Assembly: GCF_012927185.1 (NCBI RefSeq)
Contig: NZ_JABBGB010000002.1
Location: 992,001 to 1,056,000, forward strand
Length of the DNA: 64,000 bases
Direction: 5' to 3'
Source: Pseudoflavitalea sp. G-6-1-2
GTDB taxonomy: Bacteria; Bacteroidota; Bacteroidia; Chitinophagales; Chitinophagaceae
Part shown: piece after piece, positions 26,533 through 37,312 of the stretch
Layout of the letters: every line of letters begins with the position of its first letter
Position numbering within the stretch: the first letter of the stretch is position 1
Program-made: the position numbers and the translations under genes
The notes under the pieces: generated by a model
Databases searched by the model: none
What the model saw: the letters and a program-made list of their open reading frames with translations, nothing else
What the model was told of the DNA's origin: nothing

Positions 26533-27141
26533 TTATTTCATCTGCGACTTCACGTCGTTGTAAATAGCTCTTGCCTTCTTGGTAGGCAGATAGATCTGGA
26601 AGCCCAGTCCGAATGCCAGCTGGTTATTGGTAGTTGAGTTACCGAAACCAACAGTGAGATTGTATTTCAGCAATCCTTCCAAACTGATATTTGGTGTGAG
26701 GAAGTAAGCAACACCAGGACCAAAACCGATGCCCAATCCGTTGGTATTGGCATCAGAACCGCCCTTGATATGCACGTTGTTTCCGCTGATGCCCACGTTA
26801 CCTTCCAGGAAGAAACGGCTCTGTTTCAGCAGCTGCACCTGTTTGTCGGCCAGGTAATAGCGGCCCAGAACACCTACGCCATAAGTGAATGTGGTAGATC
26901 CTTTGTTGGTACGAAGCCCGAGATCAACCATACCACCGATCGCCAGATTGTCTTCTACAAACCAGGCAGCTTTCGGATTGATGCTCAGGTTGAAAGTATT
27001 GTTATCCTTCTGGAAGTCTAAGCTCATCCCCATCAGGTTCGCTCCAATGAGAATATTACCCTTTTGAAGCTGGGCCTGGGCTCGATTTGCACTCAATGCC
27101 ATAGCCATACAGCATATGAGCGCCGCGTAAGCGTGTTTCAT
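26533..27141 (-). CDS. Small outer-membrane beta-barrel (porin family) protein
   Basis: A 202 aa exported protein with signal peptide MKHAYAALICCMAMALSANRAQAQ and about eight amphipathic strands (GNILIGANLMGMSLDF, FTYGVGVLGRYYLA, GLGIGFGPGVAYFLT, QLAFGLGFQIYLP), the pattern of OmpA/OmpX-like eight-stranded barrels common in Bacteroidota. The last strand is followed by about 15 charged residues, so the C-terminus is not the canonical terminal Phe/Tyr. It is a single-gene unit with a hairpin terminator. No ligand or partner can be named. Confidence 0.75.
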   Translation of the reverse strand: MKHAYAALICCMAMALSANRAQAQLQKGNILIGANLMGMSLDFQKDNNTFNLSINPKAAWFVEDNLAIGGMVDLGLRTNKGSTTFTYGVGVLGRYYLADKQVQLLKQSRFFLEGNVGISGNNVHIKGGSDANTNGLGIGFGPGVAYFLTPNISLEGLLKYNLTVGFGNSTTNNQLAFGLGFQIYLPTKKARAIYNDVKSQMK

Positions 27142-27361
27142 GATGTAAAATTTAATTGGTTAGTAAAAAAAGTTTCGGCCGGCTTCGGGGGTCGATGATG
27201 GGTTTCGCCTACGCGTTTACGGGAGTTGGGGGAAATTTGCTGATCCTTTAAAAAAGGAGTGAATCAGGATCGTTAAGGCCAGAGATTAGCTGAGCAATAT
27301 TTTACGAAATTAAATTATATATGTTAAAATCAATACATTTTCGCCCTATTTTCTAAAAAAG

Positions 27362-27392
27362 AAACCCTGAAAAGCATTGCTTTTCAGGGTTT
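27362..27392. terminator. Intrinsic terminator after the ABC-F gene
   Basis: A 14-bp perfect stem (AAACCCTGAAAAGC with its complement) closes on a 3-nt loop. On the minus strand it is followed by a T-rich tract, and it lies 39 bp beyond the ABC-F stop codon. Confidence 0.85.
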
Positions 27393-27431
27393 ATGGGGAC
27401 CGGACTACTCAAAATCCGGATCATGAAATGT

Positions 27432-29069
<1,638 letters not shown>

Positions 29070-29078
29070 TTAGAGCCG

Positions 29079-29086
29079 CAAAGGTA
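29079..29086 (-). promoter_or_regulatory. -7 box of the ABC-F gene
   Basis: The minus strand reads TACCTTTG, an exact TAnnTTTG match, placing a start near 29072 and a leader of about 21 nt before ATG 29051. A -33 TTTG is not obvious. Confidence 0.5.
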
Positions 29087-29110
29087 CGCATTAATTCCCT
29101 TCTGAACCAG

Positions 29111-31258
29111 TTAATTCACCTTGCCTTCGAGAGCGAGGTAAAAGGCGAACTGAAGGGCTTCGTCGCGGAGGGCTTCGAAACGTCCCGAAGCTCCGCCGTG
29201 ACCCGCGTCCATATTGGTTTTGAAGAGCAGTACGTTGTTCCCTTTCTTCATCTGGCGCAATCTGGCCACCCATTTGGCTGGCTCGAAATATTGCACCTGA
29301 CTGTCGTGCAGACCGGTGGTTACCAGCATGTTGGGATATTCAATCGCCGCTACGTTATCATAAGGTGAATAAGAACGCATGTAAGCATACTCCGCGCTGT
29401 CTGCGGGGTTGCCCCACTCTTTGTACTCGCTGGTGGTAAGGGGAATGCTTGCATCGGACATAGTAGTGATCACGTCCACAAATGGTACCTCGGCCACTAC
29501 CCCATTGAAGAGTTTGGGTTCCATGTTCACCACAGCGCCCATCAATAAGCCTCCTGCGCTTCCGCCATTGGCATAAATGTGTCCGCTGCTGGTGTATTTC
29601 TGTTCAATCACATATTTGCCGCAATCGATGAAATCGGTGAATGTGTTTTTCTTTTTGAACATATGGCCATCTTCATACCACTGCCTTCCCATTTCCTGTC
29701 CGCCACGGATATGCGCTACTGCGTAGATGAATCCTCTGTCGAGCAATGAGAATATGTTGCGGTAGAATCCGGGGAACTGACTGAAACCATAAGAACCATA
29801 GCCATTCAGGAGGAAGCTGTTGCTGCCATTTTTCTCCATTCCCTTTTTGTACACGAGAGTGATAGGCACTTTCACGCCATCTCTCGCAACAGCCCAGATG
29901 CGCTCTGTTTCGTAATCGTCTTTTTTGTAGCCGATCACTTCGGTTTGTTTCTTCACTACCCTTTCCTTGGTGTCCATGTTATAATCGATCACCATGGATG
30001 GAGTGATCATCGAAGTATACGACAGGCGAAGTACATTGCTGTTGGCATCGGGGTTCGAGCCCAGTTGTGCAGTGTATACTTTTTCGTCGAAGCTGATGTA
30101 TTCATCCTTGCTGGTTTTCTGATTTATCACACGAACCTGACGCATGGCATCTTTCACTTCAGAAAGCACCAGATGATCTTTGAAATTGGTGAAGCTGGCA
30201 ATGAACACGTCTTTGCGTGCAGGGATCAGCTCCTGCCAGTTGGCTTTGCCGGTTTTGCCGGGAAGGGCCGTCATCAGTTTGTAGTTAGGTGCATCCCAAT
30301 CTGTGAGGATATAGAATTTGCCATCATCTGCATGATCGATGTCGTAGATGAAATTCTCTTTCCTTGGCTCAAACACAGTGAAGGCGCCGGTTGGCGTGGA
30401 TGCATCGAGTATTCTGTATTCGGAAGAAACCTGATTCTTCGCCGAGTTGATGGTAAGATATTTTCTGCTGCGTGTGCGGCCGATGCCGAGATCGAAAGTG
30501 TTGTCCTTCTCTTCGTACACCTTCACATCGTTTTTAGGATCGGAGCCGAGCTCATGACGATACACGGCGTATCCCAGCAACGTTACAGTATCCTGCAGAA
30601 TATAGAACATGGTTTTGTTGTCGGCAGCCCACATGATGGAGCCTCCTTCCACATTCGGAATTTTTTCGGGATAGATCTCTCCTGTTTTCAGGTTCTTGAT
30701 CTGCAGATTGTAAAGACGGCGGCTCACCGGATCGGTGGTGAAGGCTGCCAATTCATCGTTATCGCTGATCTCGATAGTTCCGATGGAGAAGAATTTGAAT
30801 CCTTCGGCCATCTTGTTCTGATCGAACATCACTTCTTCGGGAGCGTCGAGACTTCCTTTTTTGCGGCAGAAAACGGGATAGTCCTTCCCTTCTTCAAAAC
30901 GGTTGTAGTAATAATAACCGTGATCGAGGGTTGGAACCGATTCGTCTTTCTCCTTGATGCGGGCTTTCATTTCCTGAAAGAGTTCTTCCTGCAATTTCTT
31001 CGTGCCGGCCATCATCGTATCTACATAAGCATTTTCAGCTTTGAGATAATCGATCACTTTGGGATTTTCTCTTTCATTGAGCCAGTACCAGGGATCTGAG
31101 CGCTTGTCGCCATGCGCTGTAAATTCTTTAGGCTTTTCTTCTGCTACCGGAGTAGCAATATTGGCTGGCCAATCGTATGGTTTCTGCATGTTTGAGGGAG
31201 TTTGATTACAACCGGCTGCGAGCAGGGTCATAAACAAGAGTTTCCTTGTATGATTCAT
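29111..31258 (-). CDS. Prolyl oligopeptidase family S9 peptidase (oligopeptidase B-like) lipoprotein
   Basis: A 715 aa serine peptidase of family S9A/B. It starts with a lipoprotein signal (MNHTRKLLFMTLLAAGC, lipobox AAGC, Cys 17), so it is anchored in the envelope facing the periplasm. The N-terminal beta-propeller follows (HGDKRSDPWYWLNERENPKVIDYL is the family opening), then the alpha/beta-hydrolase domain with nucleophile GGSAGG, acid HDSQVQYFEPAKW and catalytic His in DAGHGG. NGYGSYG and AHIRGGQEMGRQWYEDG are typical of oligopeptidase B. The family cuts short peptides after basic residues. It stands alone. Confidence 0.93.
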   Translation of the reverse strand: MNHTRKLLFMTLLAAGCNQTPSNMQKPYDWPANIATPVAEEKPKEFTAHGDKRSDPWYWLNERENPKVIDYLKAENAYVDTMMAGTKKLQEELFQEMKARIKEKDESVPTLDHGYYYYNRFEEGKDYPVFCRKKGSLDAPEEVMFDQNKMAEGFKFFSIGTIEISDNDELAAFTTDPVSRRLYNLQIKNLKTGEIYPEKIPNVEGGSIMWAADNKTMFYILQDTVTLLGYAVYRHELGSDPKNDVKVYEEKDNTFDLGIGRTRSRKYLTINSAKNQVSSEYRILDASTPTGAFTVFEPRKENFIYDIDHADDGKFYILTDWDAPNYKLMTALPGKTGKANWQELIPARKDVFIASFTNFKDHLVLSEVKDAMRQVRVINQKTSKDEYISFDEKVYTAQLGSNPDANSNVLRLSYTSMITPSMVIDYNMDTKERVVKKQTEVIGYKKDDYETERIWAVARDGVKVPITLVYKKGMEKNGSNSFLLNGYGSYGFSQFPGFYRNIFSLLDRGFIYAVAHIRGGQEMGRQWYEDGHMFKKKNTFTDFIDCGKYVIEQKYTSSGHIYANGGSAGGLLMGAVVNMEPKLFNGVVAEVPFVDVITTMSDASIPLTTSEYKEWGNPADSAEYAYMRSYSPYDNVAAIEYPNMLVTTGLHDSQVQYFEPAKWVARLRQMKKGNNVLLFKTNMDAGHGGASGRFEALRDEALQFAFYLALEGKVN

Positions 31259-31359
31259 GTTGCTGTGATTTGGAACGAACGGAAATTACAAATTCCGTGC
31301 TGCTTGTTTCGTCCATTCATCACAGGTTATTAAAATTAATGGGAAATGGGTAATATGCG

Positions 31360-31851
31360 TTACCCGGTGATTTCTCCCAGTAAACCGGGAATATCGAGCG
31401 GTTCGGTCACCATTTGAAGATGCCCGTTAGCATCGAGGGGCCATTGATCCTGTGGTTTGTCCCAATACAGTTCTACGCCGTTGCCATCAGGATCGTCGAG
31501 GTAGATGGCTTCGGACACGCCATGGTCAGAAGCGCCGGTGAGCGGGTATTTGGCATCGATCAGCCGTTGCAGAATAACCGCCAGATCTTTTCTTGTGGGA
31601 TAGAGAATGGCCGTATGGAAAAGTCCGGCTGCCCTGCGTGGCGCCGGTGGCATCCCCTTGCTGTACCAGGTGTTCAGTCCGATATGATGATGGTAACCTC
31701 CTGCCGAAATGAATACTGCCTGATCTCCGTACCGCTGCATGATCTCAAACCCCAGCAGCCCCTGATAAAACTCCAGCGCCTTATCGAGATCCGAAACCTT
31801 CAGATGCACATGCCCCATCTTCGTTTGTGCAGGAACGATATAGTTGCTCAT
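31360..31851 (-). CDS. VOC family protein (catechol 2,3-dioxygenase/glyoxalase fold)
   Basis: A 163 aa protein starting at ATG 31851 (MSNYIVPAQTKMGHVHLKV); an upstream in-frame reading of 16 codons crosses the sdhB terminator and is unlikely. Vicinal-oxygen-chelate fold motifs: HVHLKVSDLDKALEFYQGLLGFE (about 14-36), HHIGLNTW (about 59-66), and GNGVELYWDKP (about 122-132) with the metal-ligand Glu. It resembles CatE-like extradiol dioxygenase subunits, but a single VOC module of this length could equally be a glyoxalase or resistance protein. The reaction is not assigned. It lies downstream of sdhB, behind a terminator. Confidence 0.8.
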   Translation of the reverse strand: MSNYIVPAQTKMGHVHLKVSDLDKALEFYQGLLGFEIMQRYGDQAVFISAGGYHHHIGLNTWYSKGMPPAPRRAAGLFHTAILYPTRKDLAVILQRLIDAKYPLTGASDHGVSEAIYLDDPDGNGVELYWDKPQDQWPLDANGHLQMVTEPLDIPGLLGEITG

Positions 31852-31883
31852 ATGAAATTTATTAATGGTTGTAAGGTACAATA

Positions 31884-31924
31884 AAAAGCCCTGAGGCATA
31901 CTGCAGGTGCAGCATGCTTCAGGG
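31884..31924 (-). terminator. Intrinsic terminator after sdhB
   Basis: CCCTGAGGCAT (31889-31899) pairs with ATGCTTCAGGG (31914-31924) with one wobble; TTTTTAT follows on the minus strand. It separates the sdhCAB operon from the VOC gene. Confidence 0.75.
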
Positions 31925-31947
31925 CCTTGAAATCACCACCGGACTGA

Positions 31948-32709
31948 TTAATCAGCCAGGTAACCTGCACGCTGATACTCGTAGTTGAGGCGTGCGATAT
32001 TGGTGATGGAAATTTCTTTGGGACAAACCGCTTCGCAGGCGCCGGTATTGGTACAGCTGCCGAAACCTTCTTTATCCATCTGTGCCACCATGTTGATAGC
32101 ACGCGATTTGCGCTCAGGATCTCCCTGTGGCAGCAATGCGAGATGGCTAACCTTGGCGCTGAGGAACAGCATGGCAGAACTGTTTTTGCAGGCTGCTACG
32201 CAGGCTCCGCAACCGATGCAGGCTGCATTGGCGAAGCTGAGGTCTGCTTTATCTTTTGCAATCAGAATGCTGTTGGCATCCTGAGGATTACCGGTATTTA
32301 CCGAAATGTAACCGCCGGCCTGAACAATGCGGTCGAAAGCCATACGGTCTACCACCAGATCTTTGATCACGGGGAAGGCCTTTGCTCTCCATGGCTCTAC
32401 AGTGATGGTATCGCCATCTTTGTAGGCACGCATGTGCAGCTGACAGGTTGTATTTGCTTGCCATGGTCCGTGCGGACGGCCATCGATATACATGGAGCAC
32501 ATACCGCAGATACCTTCGCGGCAATCGTGGTCGAAAGCGATAGGGTCTTTGCCTTCAGCGATCAGCCGCTCATTCAACACGTCAAACATTTCCAGGAACG
32601 ACATCTCGGAAGAAATGTCTTTCACATCATAAGTTTCGAATGCGCCCTCATCGTTCGTGCTCTTCTGCCTCCACACTTTCAGTGTGAGATTCATATTATA
32701 ATGTTCCAT
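31948..32709 (-). CDS. sdhB: Succinate dehydrogenase/fumarate reductase iron-sulfur subunit
   Basis: Electron-transfer subunit of complex II (succinate:menaquinone oxidoreductase), 253 aa, inner-membrane cytoplasmic face. Ligands seen: [2Fe-2S] CREGICGMC (about 63-71) with a further Cys in NTTC; [4Fe-4S] [11 protein letters not shown] (about 158-168); [3Fe-4S]/[4Fe-4S] region [15 protein letters not shown] (about 215-229). The long spacer and [11 protein letters not shown] are typical of the B-type (diheme, menaquinone) enzymes of Bacteroidota. It is the third gene of sdhC-sdhA-sdhB, 21 bp after sdhA. Confidence 0.96.
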   Translation of the reverse strand: MEHYNMNLTLKVWRQKSTNDEGAFETYDVKDISSEMSFLEMFDVLNERLIAEGKDPIAFDHDCREGICGMCSMYIDGRPHGPWQANTTCQLHMRAYKDGDTITVEPWRAKAFPVIKDLVVDRMAFDRIVQAGGYISVNTGNPQDANSILIAKDKADLSFANAACIGCGACVAACKNSSAMLFLSAKVSHLALLPQGDPERKSRAINMVAQMDKEGFGSCTNTGACEAVCPKEISITNIARLNYEYQRAGYLAD

Positions 32710-32730
32710 AGACGATAGATGTAGTAATTG

Positions 32731-34701
32731 TTATTTATAGCTACGCTGAGTTGGTTTAGCTACTTCGAATTTGAGATCTTCTTTATGCATCTGCCAGTTG
32801 TGATCGCCTTTGTATTCCCATGCTGCTACGTATGAGAAATTGGCATCGTCACGTTTTGCTTCCCCTTCTTCCGTCTGAGACTCTTCGCGGAAGTGACCAC
32901 CACAGCTTTCGTTGCGGTTGAGGGCATCGATGCACATCAGTTCACCCAGTTCGAGGAAGTCGGCAACACGGTTGGCCTTATCCAGTTCGGGGTTCATTTC
33001 GTTGATGGCTCCGGGGATGCGGACATCGCTCCAGAACTCTTTCTTCAGCTGCTGAATCTGTGTGATGGCTTCCTGCAATCCTTTCGCATTGCGGGCCATA
33101 CCACATTTATCCCACATGATCAGTCCAAGGCGTTTGTGGAAACTTTCCACCGTTTTGGTGCCCTTGATGTTCATGAGCTGATTGATGCGATCGCTCACAG
33201 ATTTCTCTGCTTCTACAAATGCAGGGTGATCGAGAGAGATCGGTTTGGTAGCGATATCTGCTGCGAGATAGTTACCCATGGTATAAGGGATCACAAAGTA
33301 TCCGTCTGCCAGACCCTGCATCAGCGCAGATGCACCGAGGCGGTTAGCACCGTGATCACTGAAGTTGGCCTCACCCAGACTGTACAGACCAGGCACGGTT
33401 GTCATCAGTTCATAATCCACCCAGAGACCGCCCATGGTATAGTGAACGGCAGGATAGATACGCATCGGTGTTTCGTAAGGGTTCTCTCCGGTGATCTTTT
33501 CGTACATATCGAAAAGGTTGCCGTATTTCTCTTTCACTACTGCCTTTCCGAGTTTGGTGATCTCTTCGGCAGATGCGTGCAGACCTTGTTTATTGGCTTC
33601 GATTTCTCCGTAACGCTGAATGGCGTTGGCGTAATCGAGGTATACCGCCTGTTTGGAAGTACCTACTCCGTAACCGGCATCGCAACGCTCTTTGGCAGCG
33701 CGGCTGGCCACGTCGCGGGGAACGAGGTTACCGAAGGCAGGGTATCTTCTTTCGAGATAATAATCCCTTTCTTCTTCTGGAATATCAACTGCTTTGCGGT
33801 TGTCGTCTTTTTTCTTTGGAACCCAGATGCGACCATCGTTACGCAAACTCTCAGACATGAGGGTGAGCTTCGATTGATGATCTCCACTCACCGGAATGCA
33901 GGTGGGGTGGATCTGAGTGAAACATGGATTGGCGAAGTAAGCTCCTTTCCTGTGCGCTTTCCAGGCGGCTGTTACATTGCTGCCCATGGCGTTGGTGGAA
34001 AGATAGAATACGTTGCCGTATCCGCCGGAACATAACAGTACGGCATGGCCGAAATGGCGTTCCAGCTTGCCGGTCACGAGATCACGGGCGATGATGCCGC
34101 GCGCTTTGCCATCGACCATTACGATCTCCAGCATTTCGTGACGGGAGTATTGTTTTACATTACCGAGGGCTACCTGACGCTCAAGCGCCTGATATGCACC
34201 TATGAGGAGCTGCTGACCGGTTTGACCGGCAGCATAGAAAGTTCTTTGTACCTGAGTACCACCGAATGAACGGTTGCTGAGCAGACCGCCATATTCACGG
34301 GCAAAGGGAACACCCTGTGCCACGCACTGATCGATGATATTGCCACTCACTTCCGCCAGACGGTGAACGTTGCCTTCGCGTGCGCGGTAGTCACCACCTT
34401 TGATGGTATCATAAAAAAGACGGAACACTGAGTCGCCGTCGTTCTGATAGTTCTTGGCAGCATTGATACCGCCCTGCGCTGCGATACTGTGTGCGCGGCG
34501 GGGAGAATCCTGAAAGCAGAAAGCCTTCACTTTATAGCCAAGCTCACCCAGTGCTGCGGCAGCAGAAGCGCCGGCCAGACCGGTTCCGATAACAATGATT
34601 TCCAGCTTACGTTTATTGGCCGGATTCACCAGATTGCAATGGCCTTTGTAATAAGTCCATTTCTGGTCTAAAGGGCCGGCAGGAATTTTTGCATCTAACA
34701 T
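32731..34701 (-). CDS. sdhA: Succinate dehydrogenase/fumarate reductase flavoprotein subunit
   Basis: Catalytic FAD subunit of complex II, 656 aa. Seen: dinucleotide fold [21 protein letters not shown] (about 36-56), [15 protein letters not shown] (about 71-85) with the flavinylated His, [11 protein letters not shown] (about 265-275), the catalytic-Arg region ([18 protein letters not shown], about 420-435) and the C-terminal FAD motif [13 protein letters not shown] (about 463-475). The C-terminal extension ([22 protein letters not shown]) is usual for the Bacteroidota enzyme. It is the middle gene of the operon, 52 bp after sdhC. Confidence 0.97.
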   Translation of the reverse strand: MLDAKIPAGPLDQKWTYYKGHCNLVNPANKRKLEIIVIGTGLAGASAAAALGELGYKVKAFCFQDSPRRAHSIAAQGGINAAKNYQNDGDSVFRLFYDTIKGGDYRAREGNVHRLAEVSGNIIDQCVAQGVPFAREYGGLLSNRSFGGTQVQRTFYAAGQTGQQLLIGAYQALERQVALGNVKQYSRHEMLEIVMVDGKARGIIARDLVTGKLERHFGHAVLLCSGGYGNVFYLSTNAMGSNVTAAWKAHRKGAYFANPCFTQIHPTCIPVSGDHQSKLTLMSESLRNDGRIWVPKKKDDNRKAVDIPEEERDYYLERRYPAFGNLVPRDVASRAAKERCDAGYGVGTSKQAVYLDYANAIQRYGEIEANKQGLHASAEEITKLGKAVVKEKYGNLFDMYEKITGENPYETPMRIYPAVHYTMGGLWVDYELMTTVPGLYSLGEANFSDHGANRLGASALMQGLADGYFVIPYTMGNYLAADIATKPISLDHPAFVEAEKSVSDRINQLMNIKGTKTVESFHKRLGLIMWDKCGMARNAKGLQEAITQIQQLKKEFWSDVRIPGAINEMNPELDKANRVADFLELGELMCIDALNRNESCGGHFREESQTEEGEAKRDDANFSYVAAWEYKGDHNWQMHKEDLKFEVAKPTQRSYK

Positions 34702-34753
34702 ATAACCAGTTTATGGTTTGCGTTTATGAAGTCACTGATACTACGCTCAATAA

Positions 34754-35461
34754 TTAGTTGTTGAGACCAACCCATCCCAAATGCATGCTGACAGGCATCA
34801 GCGCAAAAACAAGTGGAACGATGATGGAAAAACCGATTCCGATGCTGTTGAGCATTTTCAGGTAACGGTTATTATGAACACCGATGGTTCTGAAAGCACT
34901 CTGAAATCCGTGCAGCAGGTGATATGCAAGGGAAATGCATCCCAGTACATATATTACTACCAGCCATGGATTCTGGAAAGTTTCAGTCATTCTGAGGAAA
35001 AGATCGTGGTGTGAAGGATCATACCCTGCTTCAGGCAGGTTGTGCGCTACGCGGCTGTCCCACCAGAACTGAGATACGTGCAGTACCAGAAACAACAGCA
35101 ACAGTGTACCCAGCAGGCCCATGCTGCGGCTGTACCATTTACTGCCTTTGTTGCCCATTTGAACTGCATATCCTTTTCCTCTGCGGGAGCGGTTCTGCAC
35201 TTCGAGCATCAACCCCTGTACTATATGGAGTATGATACCAGCGAAGAGACCTACTTCAGCGATGCGGATCAGAACGGTGGCTCCCATGAAGTGAGCAGCC
35301 CTGTTGAACATTTCTCCATTTTCAGTGGGGTCAAAGAGGTCGGCAAAGATGCAGGCATTAATCCCTACGTGCACTACTAAAAAGCTGATGAGAAAGATAC
35401 CGGTGAAAGCCATTACAAGTTTCTTGCCGATGGAAGACGTAAAGAGTTCAGACCATTTCAT
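34754..35461 (-). CDS. sdhC: Succinate dehydrogenase cytochrome b558 subunit
   Basis: Single-chain diheme membrane anchor of B-type complex II, 235 aa, with five transmembrane helices (first: KLVMAFTGIFLISFLVVHVGINA, about 14-36; others near 60-85, 110-130, 155-180 and 205-228). Conserved His residues in the helices (VVHVG, ILHIVQG, VLHVSQF, YHLLHGF) are candidate ligands for the two hemes b. It oxidises or reduces menaquinone. It is the first gene of sdhCAB, behind a 338-bp divergent region shared with accD. Confidence 0.94.
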   Translation of the reverse strand: MKWSELFTSSIGKKLVMAFTGIFLISFLVVHVGINACIFADLFDPTENGEMFNRAAHFMGATVLIRIAEVGLFAGIILHIVQGLMLEVQNRSRRGKGYAVQMGNKGSKWYSRSMGLLGTLLLLFLVLHVSQFWWDSRVAHNLPEAGYDPSHHDLFLRMTETFQNPWLVVIYVLGCISLAYHLLHGFQSAFRTIGVHNNRYLKMLNSIGIGFSIIVPLVFALMPVSMHLGWVGLNN

Positions 35462-35799
35462 CTGAAAAAAATTTTGTTATTAAAGGTCGCACTGAATGGT
35501 TCGTAACCAGGTAACGGGAAGGTTTCGGCGTATGGTGGATGTGCATCACGCTCTGAAGAATAGAAAGTGATTGACCTTTTTCTGATACTGCTCATCCCGC
35601 CAAATGCCTGTCCTGCCTGCATCACCACCCCATGATCAATGTGGAAGAAAGCTCATGGGCAAGTGGTTACGTTTTACTGCTCAGACGCAAAAATAACGCA
35701 GTGAGGCCAGAAATCATATCACAATAAAAAATTTCCTGCCCACCGACTGAAATTATTAATTTATTAAAATGCATATCTTAGCCGCCTAAAACCAACCGA
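35462..35799. other. Divergent promoter region sdhC/accD
   Basis: 338 bp without a gene. On the minus strand TATTTTTG (35688-35695) matches TAnnTTTG and could start sdhCAB with a leader of over 200 nt. On the plus strand TATCTTAG (35773-35780) is a near-match 20 bp before accD. No large hairpin, riboswitch or open frame is recognised; a TATCTTAG box also precedes the FG-GAP gene at 48741. Confidence 0.35.
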
Positions 35800-36711
35800 A
35801 TGAAACAAGAAGAGGACTTTGACGCCAACCTGGCAGGCGAAGATGGCCAGGCCGAAGAGTCAAAGAGCAGTTGGTTCAAGAGGATTAAGAAAGGAATTCT
35901 GACCAGTACGGCAGAAAAAAAAGAAACCCCTGAAGGTCTCTGGAGCAAATGTCCCGAATGCGGATACATCTGCACCGTAACCGAACTCAGGGAAAGTCTT
36001 TTCGTTTGCCCCAAATGTGCGTATCATCACCGCATCGGCAGCACAGAATATTTTGAAATCCTGTTTGACGACAATCAATACGATGTATTGTTTGAAAATA
36101 TCCGCTCGAAAGACTACCTCCAGTTCACCGACCTCAAGCCTTATGGCAAGAGATTGCAGGAGATCTGGGGAAAAACAGACCTGACCGATTCCATTCGTGT
36201 TGCACAAGGCAAGATCAAAAACCAGGACTTCATGATAGCCTGTATGGACTTCGAGTTCATCGGAGGCTCACTCGGAAGTGTAATGGGAGAAAGAATTGCC
36301 CGCGCAGCCGACGTTTGCATAGAACAGAAAATACCCCTGATGATCATCTGCAAATCGGGCGGAGCCCGGATGATGGAGAGCGCTTTCTCCCTCATGCAGC
36401 TGGCCAAAGTATCCGGAAAGCTGTCTCAGCTTACCGATGCACAGGTGCCTTATATCTCTTTCCTTACCGATCCGAGCTTCGGCGGTATCTCTGCTTCTTT
36501 CGGGATGCTGGGAGACCTCAACATCGCTGAACCCGGTGCCCTGATCGGCTTTGCCGGTCCGCGTGTGATCAAAGAAACCATCAAGAAAGACCTTCCCGAA
36601 GGTTTCCAGCGAAGCGAATTCCTGCTGGAACATGGTTTCCTCGATTTCATCGTTCCGAGAAAAGAACTGAAAGATAAACTGGCAACAGTACTGAGTTTAT
36701 TCAAGAACTAA
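35800..36711 (+). CDS. accD: Acetyl-CoA carboxylase carboxyltransferase subunit beta
   Basis: Transfers carboxyl from biotin carrier protein to acetyl-CoA to give malonyl-CoA, the first committed step in fatty acid synthesis, cytoplasmic. The 303 aa protein has an acidic N-terminal extension of about 45 aa, then the zinc ribbon CPECGYICTV...FVCPKC (about 51-72), and the crotonase-like core with GSVMGERIARAAD, CKSGGARMMESAFSLMQ (about 187-203) and SFGGISASFGMLGD (about 227-240). The partner accA is not in the window. It has its own terminator 15 bp downstream. Confidence 0.95.
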   Translation: MKQEEDFDANLAGEDGQAEESKSSWFKRIKKGILTSTAEKKETPEGLWSKCPECGYICTVTELRESLFVCPKCAYHHRIGSTEYFEILFDDNQYDVLFENIRSKDYLQFTDLKPYGKRLQEIWGKTDLTDSIRVAQGKIKNQDFMIACMDFEFIGGSLGSVMGERIARAADVCIEQKIPLMIICKSGGARMMESAFSLMQLAKVSGKLSQLTDAQVPYISFLTDPSFGGISASFGMLGDLNIAEPGALIGFAGPRVIKETIKKDLPEGFQRSEFLLEHGFLDFIVPRKELKDKLATVLSLFKN

Positions 36712-36726
36712 CCGTTCAATACACGC

Positions 36727-36775
36727 AATACGAAATGTGAACGAGGAATGTCCGAACTTCGCATTTCGTATTTTG
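36727..36775 (+). terminator. Intrinsic terminator of accD
   Basis: A 15-bp stem (36727-36741 with 36758-36772) has one G-U wobble and a 16-nt loop, followed by a short T-run. It sits in the 74-bp gap between accD and smpB. Confidence 0.6.
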
Positions 36776-36785
36776 TTATCATCAC

Positions 36786-37223
36786 ATGACCGAGATCAGA
36801 AACAGATCAGCCTACCACGATTATTTCATCGAAGATCAATACGATGCAGGCATCGTATTGGCCGGCACCGAAGTGAAATCACTCCGCGAAGGCCGCGCCA
36901 GCTTCAATGACGCCTATTGCTTTTTCCACAAAGGTGAGCTCTGGATCAAGAGCCTTCACATAACGGAGTACAGCCATGGCACTTTCAATAACCACGTTCC
37001 CACGCAGGAACGCAAACTGCTGCTGCACAAAAAAGAACTGCGCAAGCTCGAAGCCAAAATAAAAGAGAAAGGCTACAGCATAGTTCCGCTGCGCATCTAC
37101 TTCAACGAAAAAAATATGGCCAAGATGCAAATCGGCCTGGGCAAAGGAAAGAAACTGTACGATAAACGCGAGACCATCAAGCAACGCGACACCGACAGAG
37201 AGATGAAACGCTTTCTCAAATAA
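36786..37223 (+). CDS. smpB: SsrA-binding protein SmpB
   Basis: Partner of tmRNA in trans-translation (ribosome rescue), 145 aa. Seen: RSAYHDYFIEDQYDAGIVLAGTEVKSLREG (about 7-36, the OB-fold core, with the GTEVKSLR family signature), KRKLLLHKKEL-type RNA-binding strand (about 75-85), and the basic C-terminal tail GKGKKLYDKRETIKQRDTDREMKR (about 119-142) that enters the ribosomal mRNA channel. The length is slightly short but normal for Bacteroidota. No tmRNA gene was seen in this window. Confidence 0.96.
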   Translation: MTEIRNRSAYHDYFIEDQYDAGIVLAGTEVKSLREGRASFNDAYCFFHKGELWIKSLHITEYSHGTFNNHVPTQERKLLLHKKELRKLEAKIKEKGYSIVPLRIYFNEKNMAKMQIGLGKGKKLYDKRETIKQRDTDREMKRFLK

Positions 37224-37312
37224 TCGCTTCACCACTTTTCCAATAGCAGCACTAAGGCATTAAAAGAAGCAAGCCAGCAATTTGGCTTGATTTTTTCTGC
37301 CTATCTTCACGT

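Noticed and set aside
32893-34035. A 380-codon plus-strand frame opposite sdhA
   Set aside because: It lies wholly antisense to a clear sdhA and is a product of GC-biased codon use. The same holds for long antisense frames opposite the S9 peptidase (29945-31099), trxB (13657-14622), the di-heme peroxidase (42972-43919) and the gene at 37313 (37424-38536).
36727-36775. Inverted repeat upstream of smpB as an operator
   Set aside because: The G-U wobble, long stem and following T-run fit an accD terminator better than a protein-binding site.
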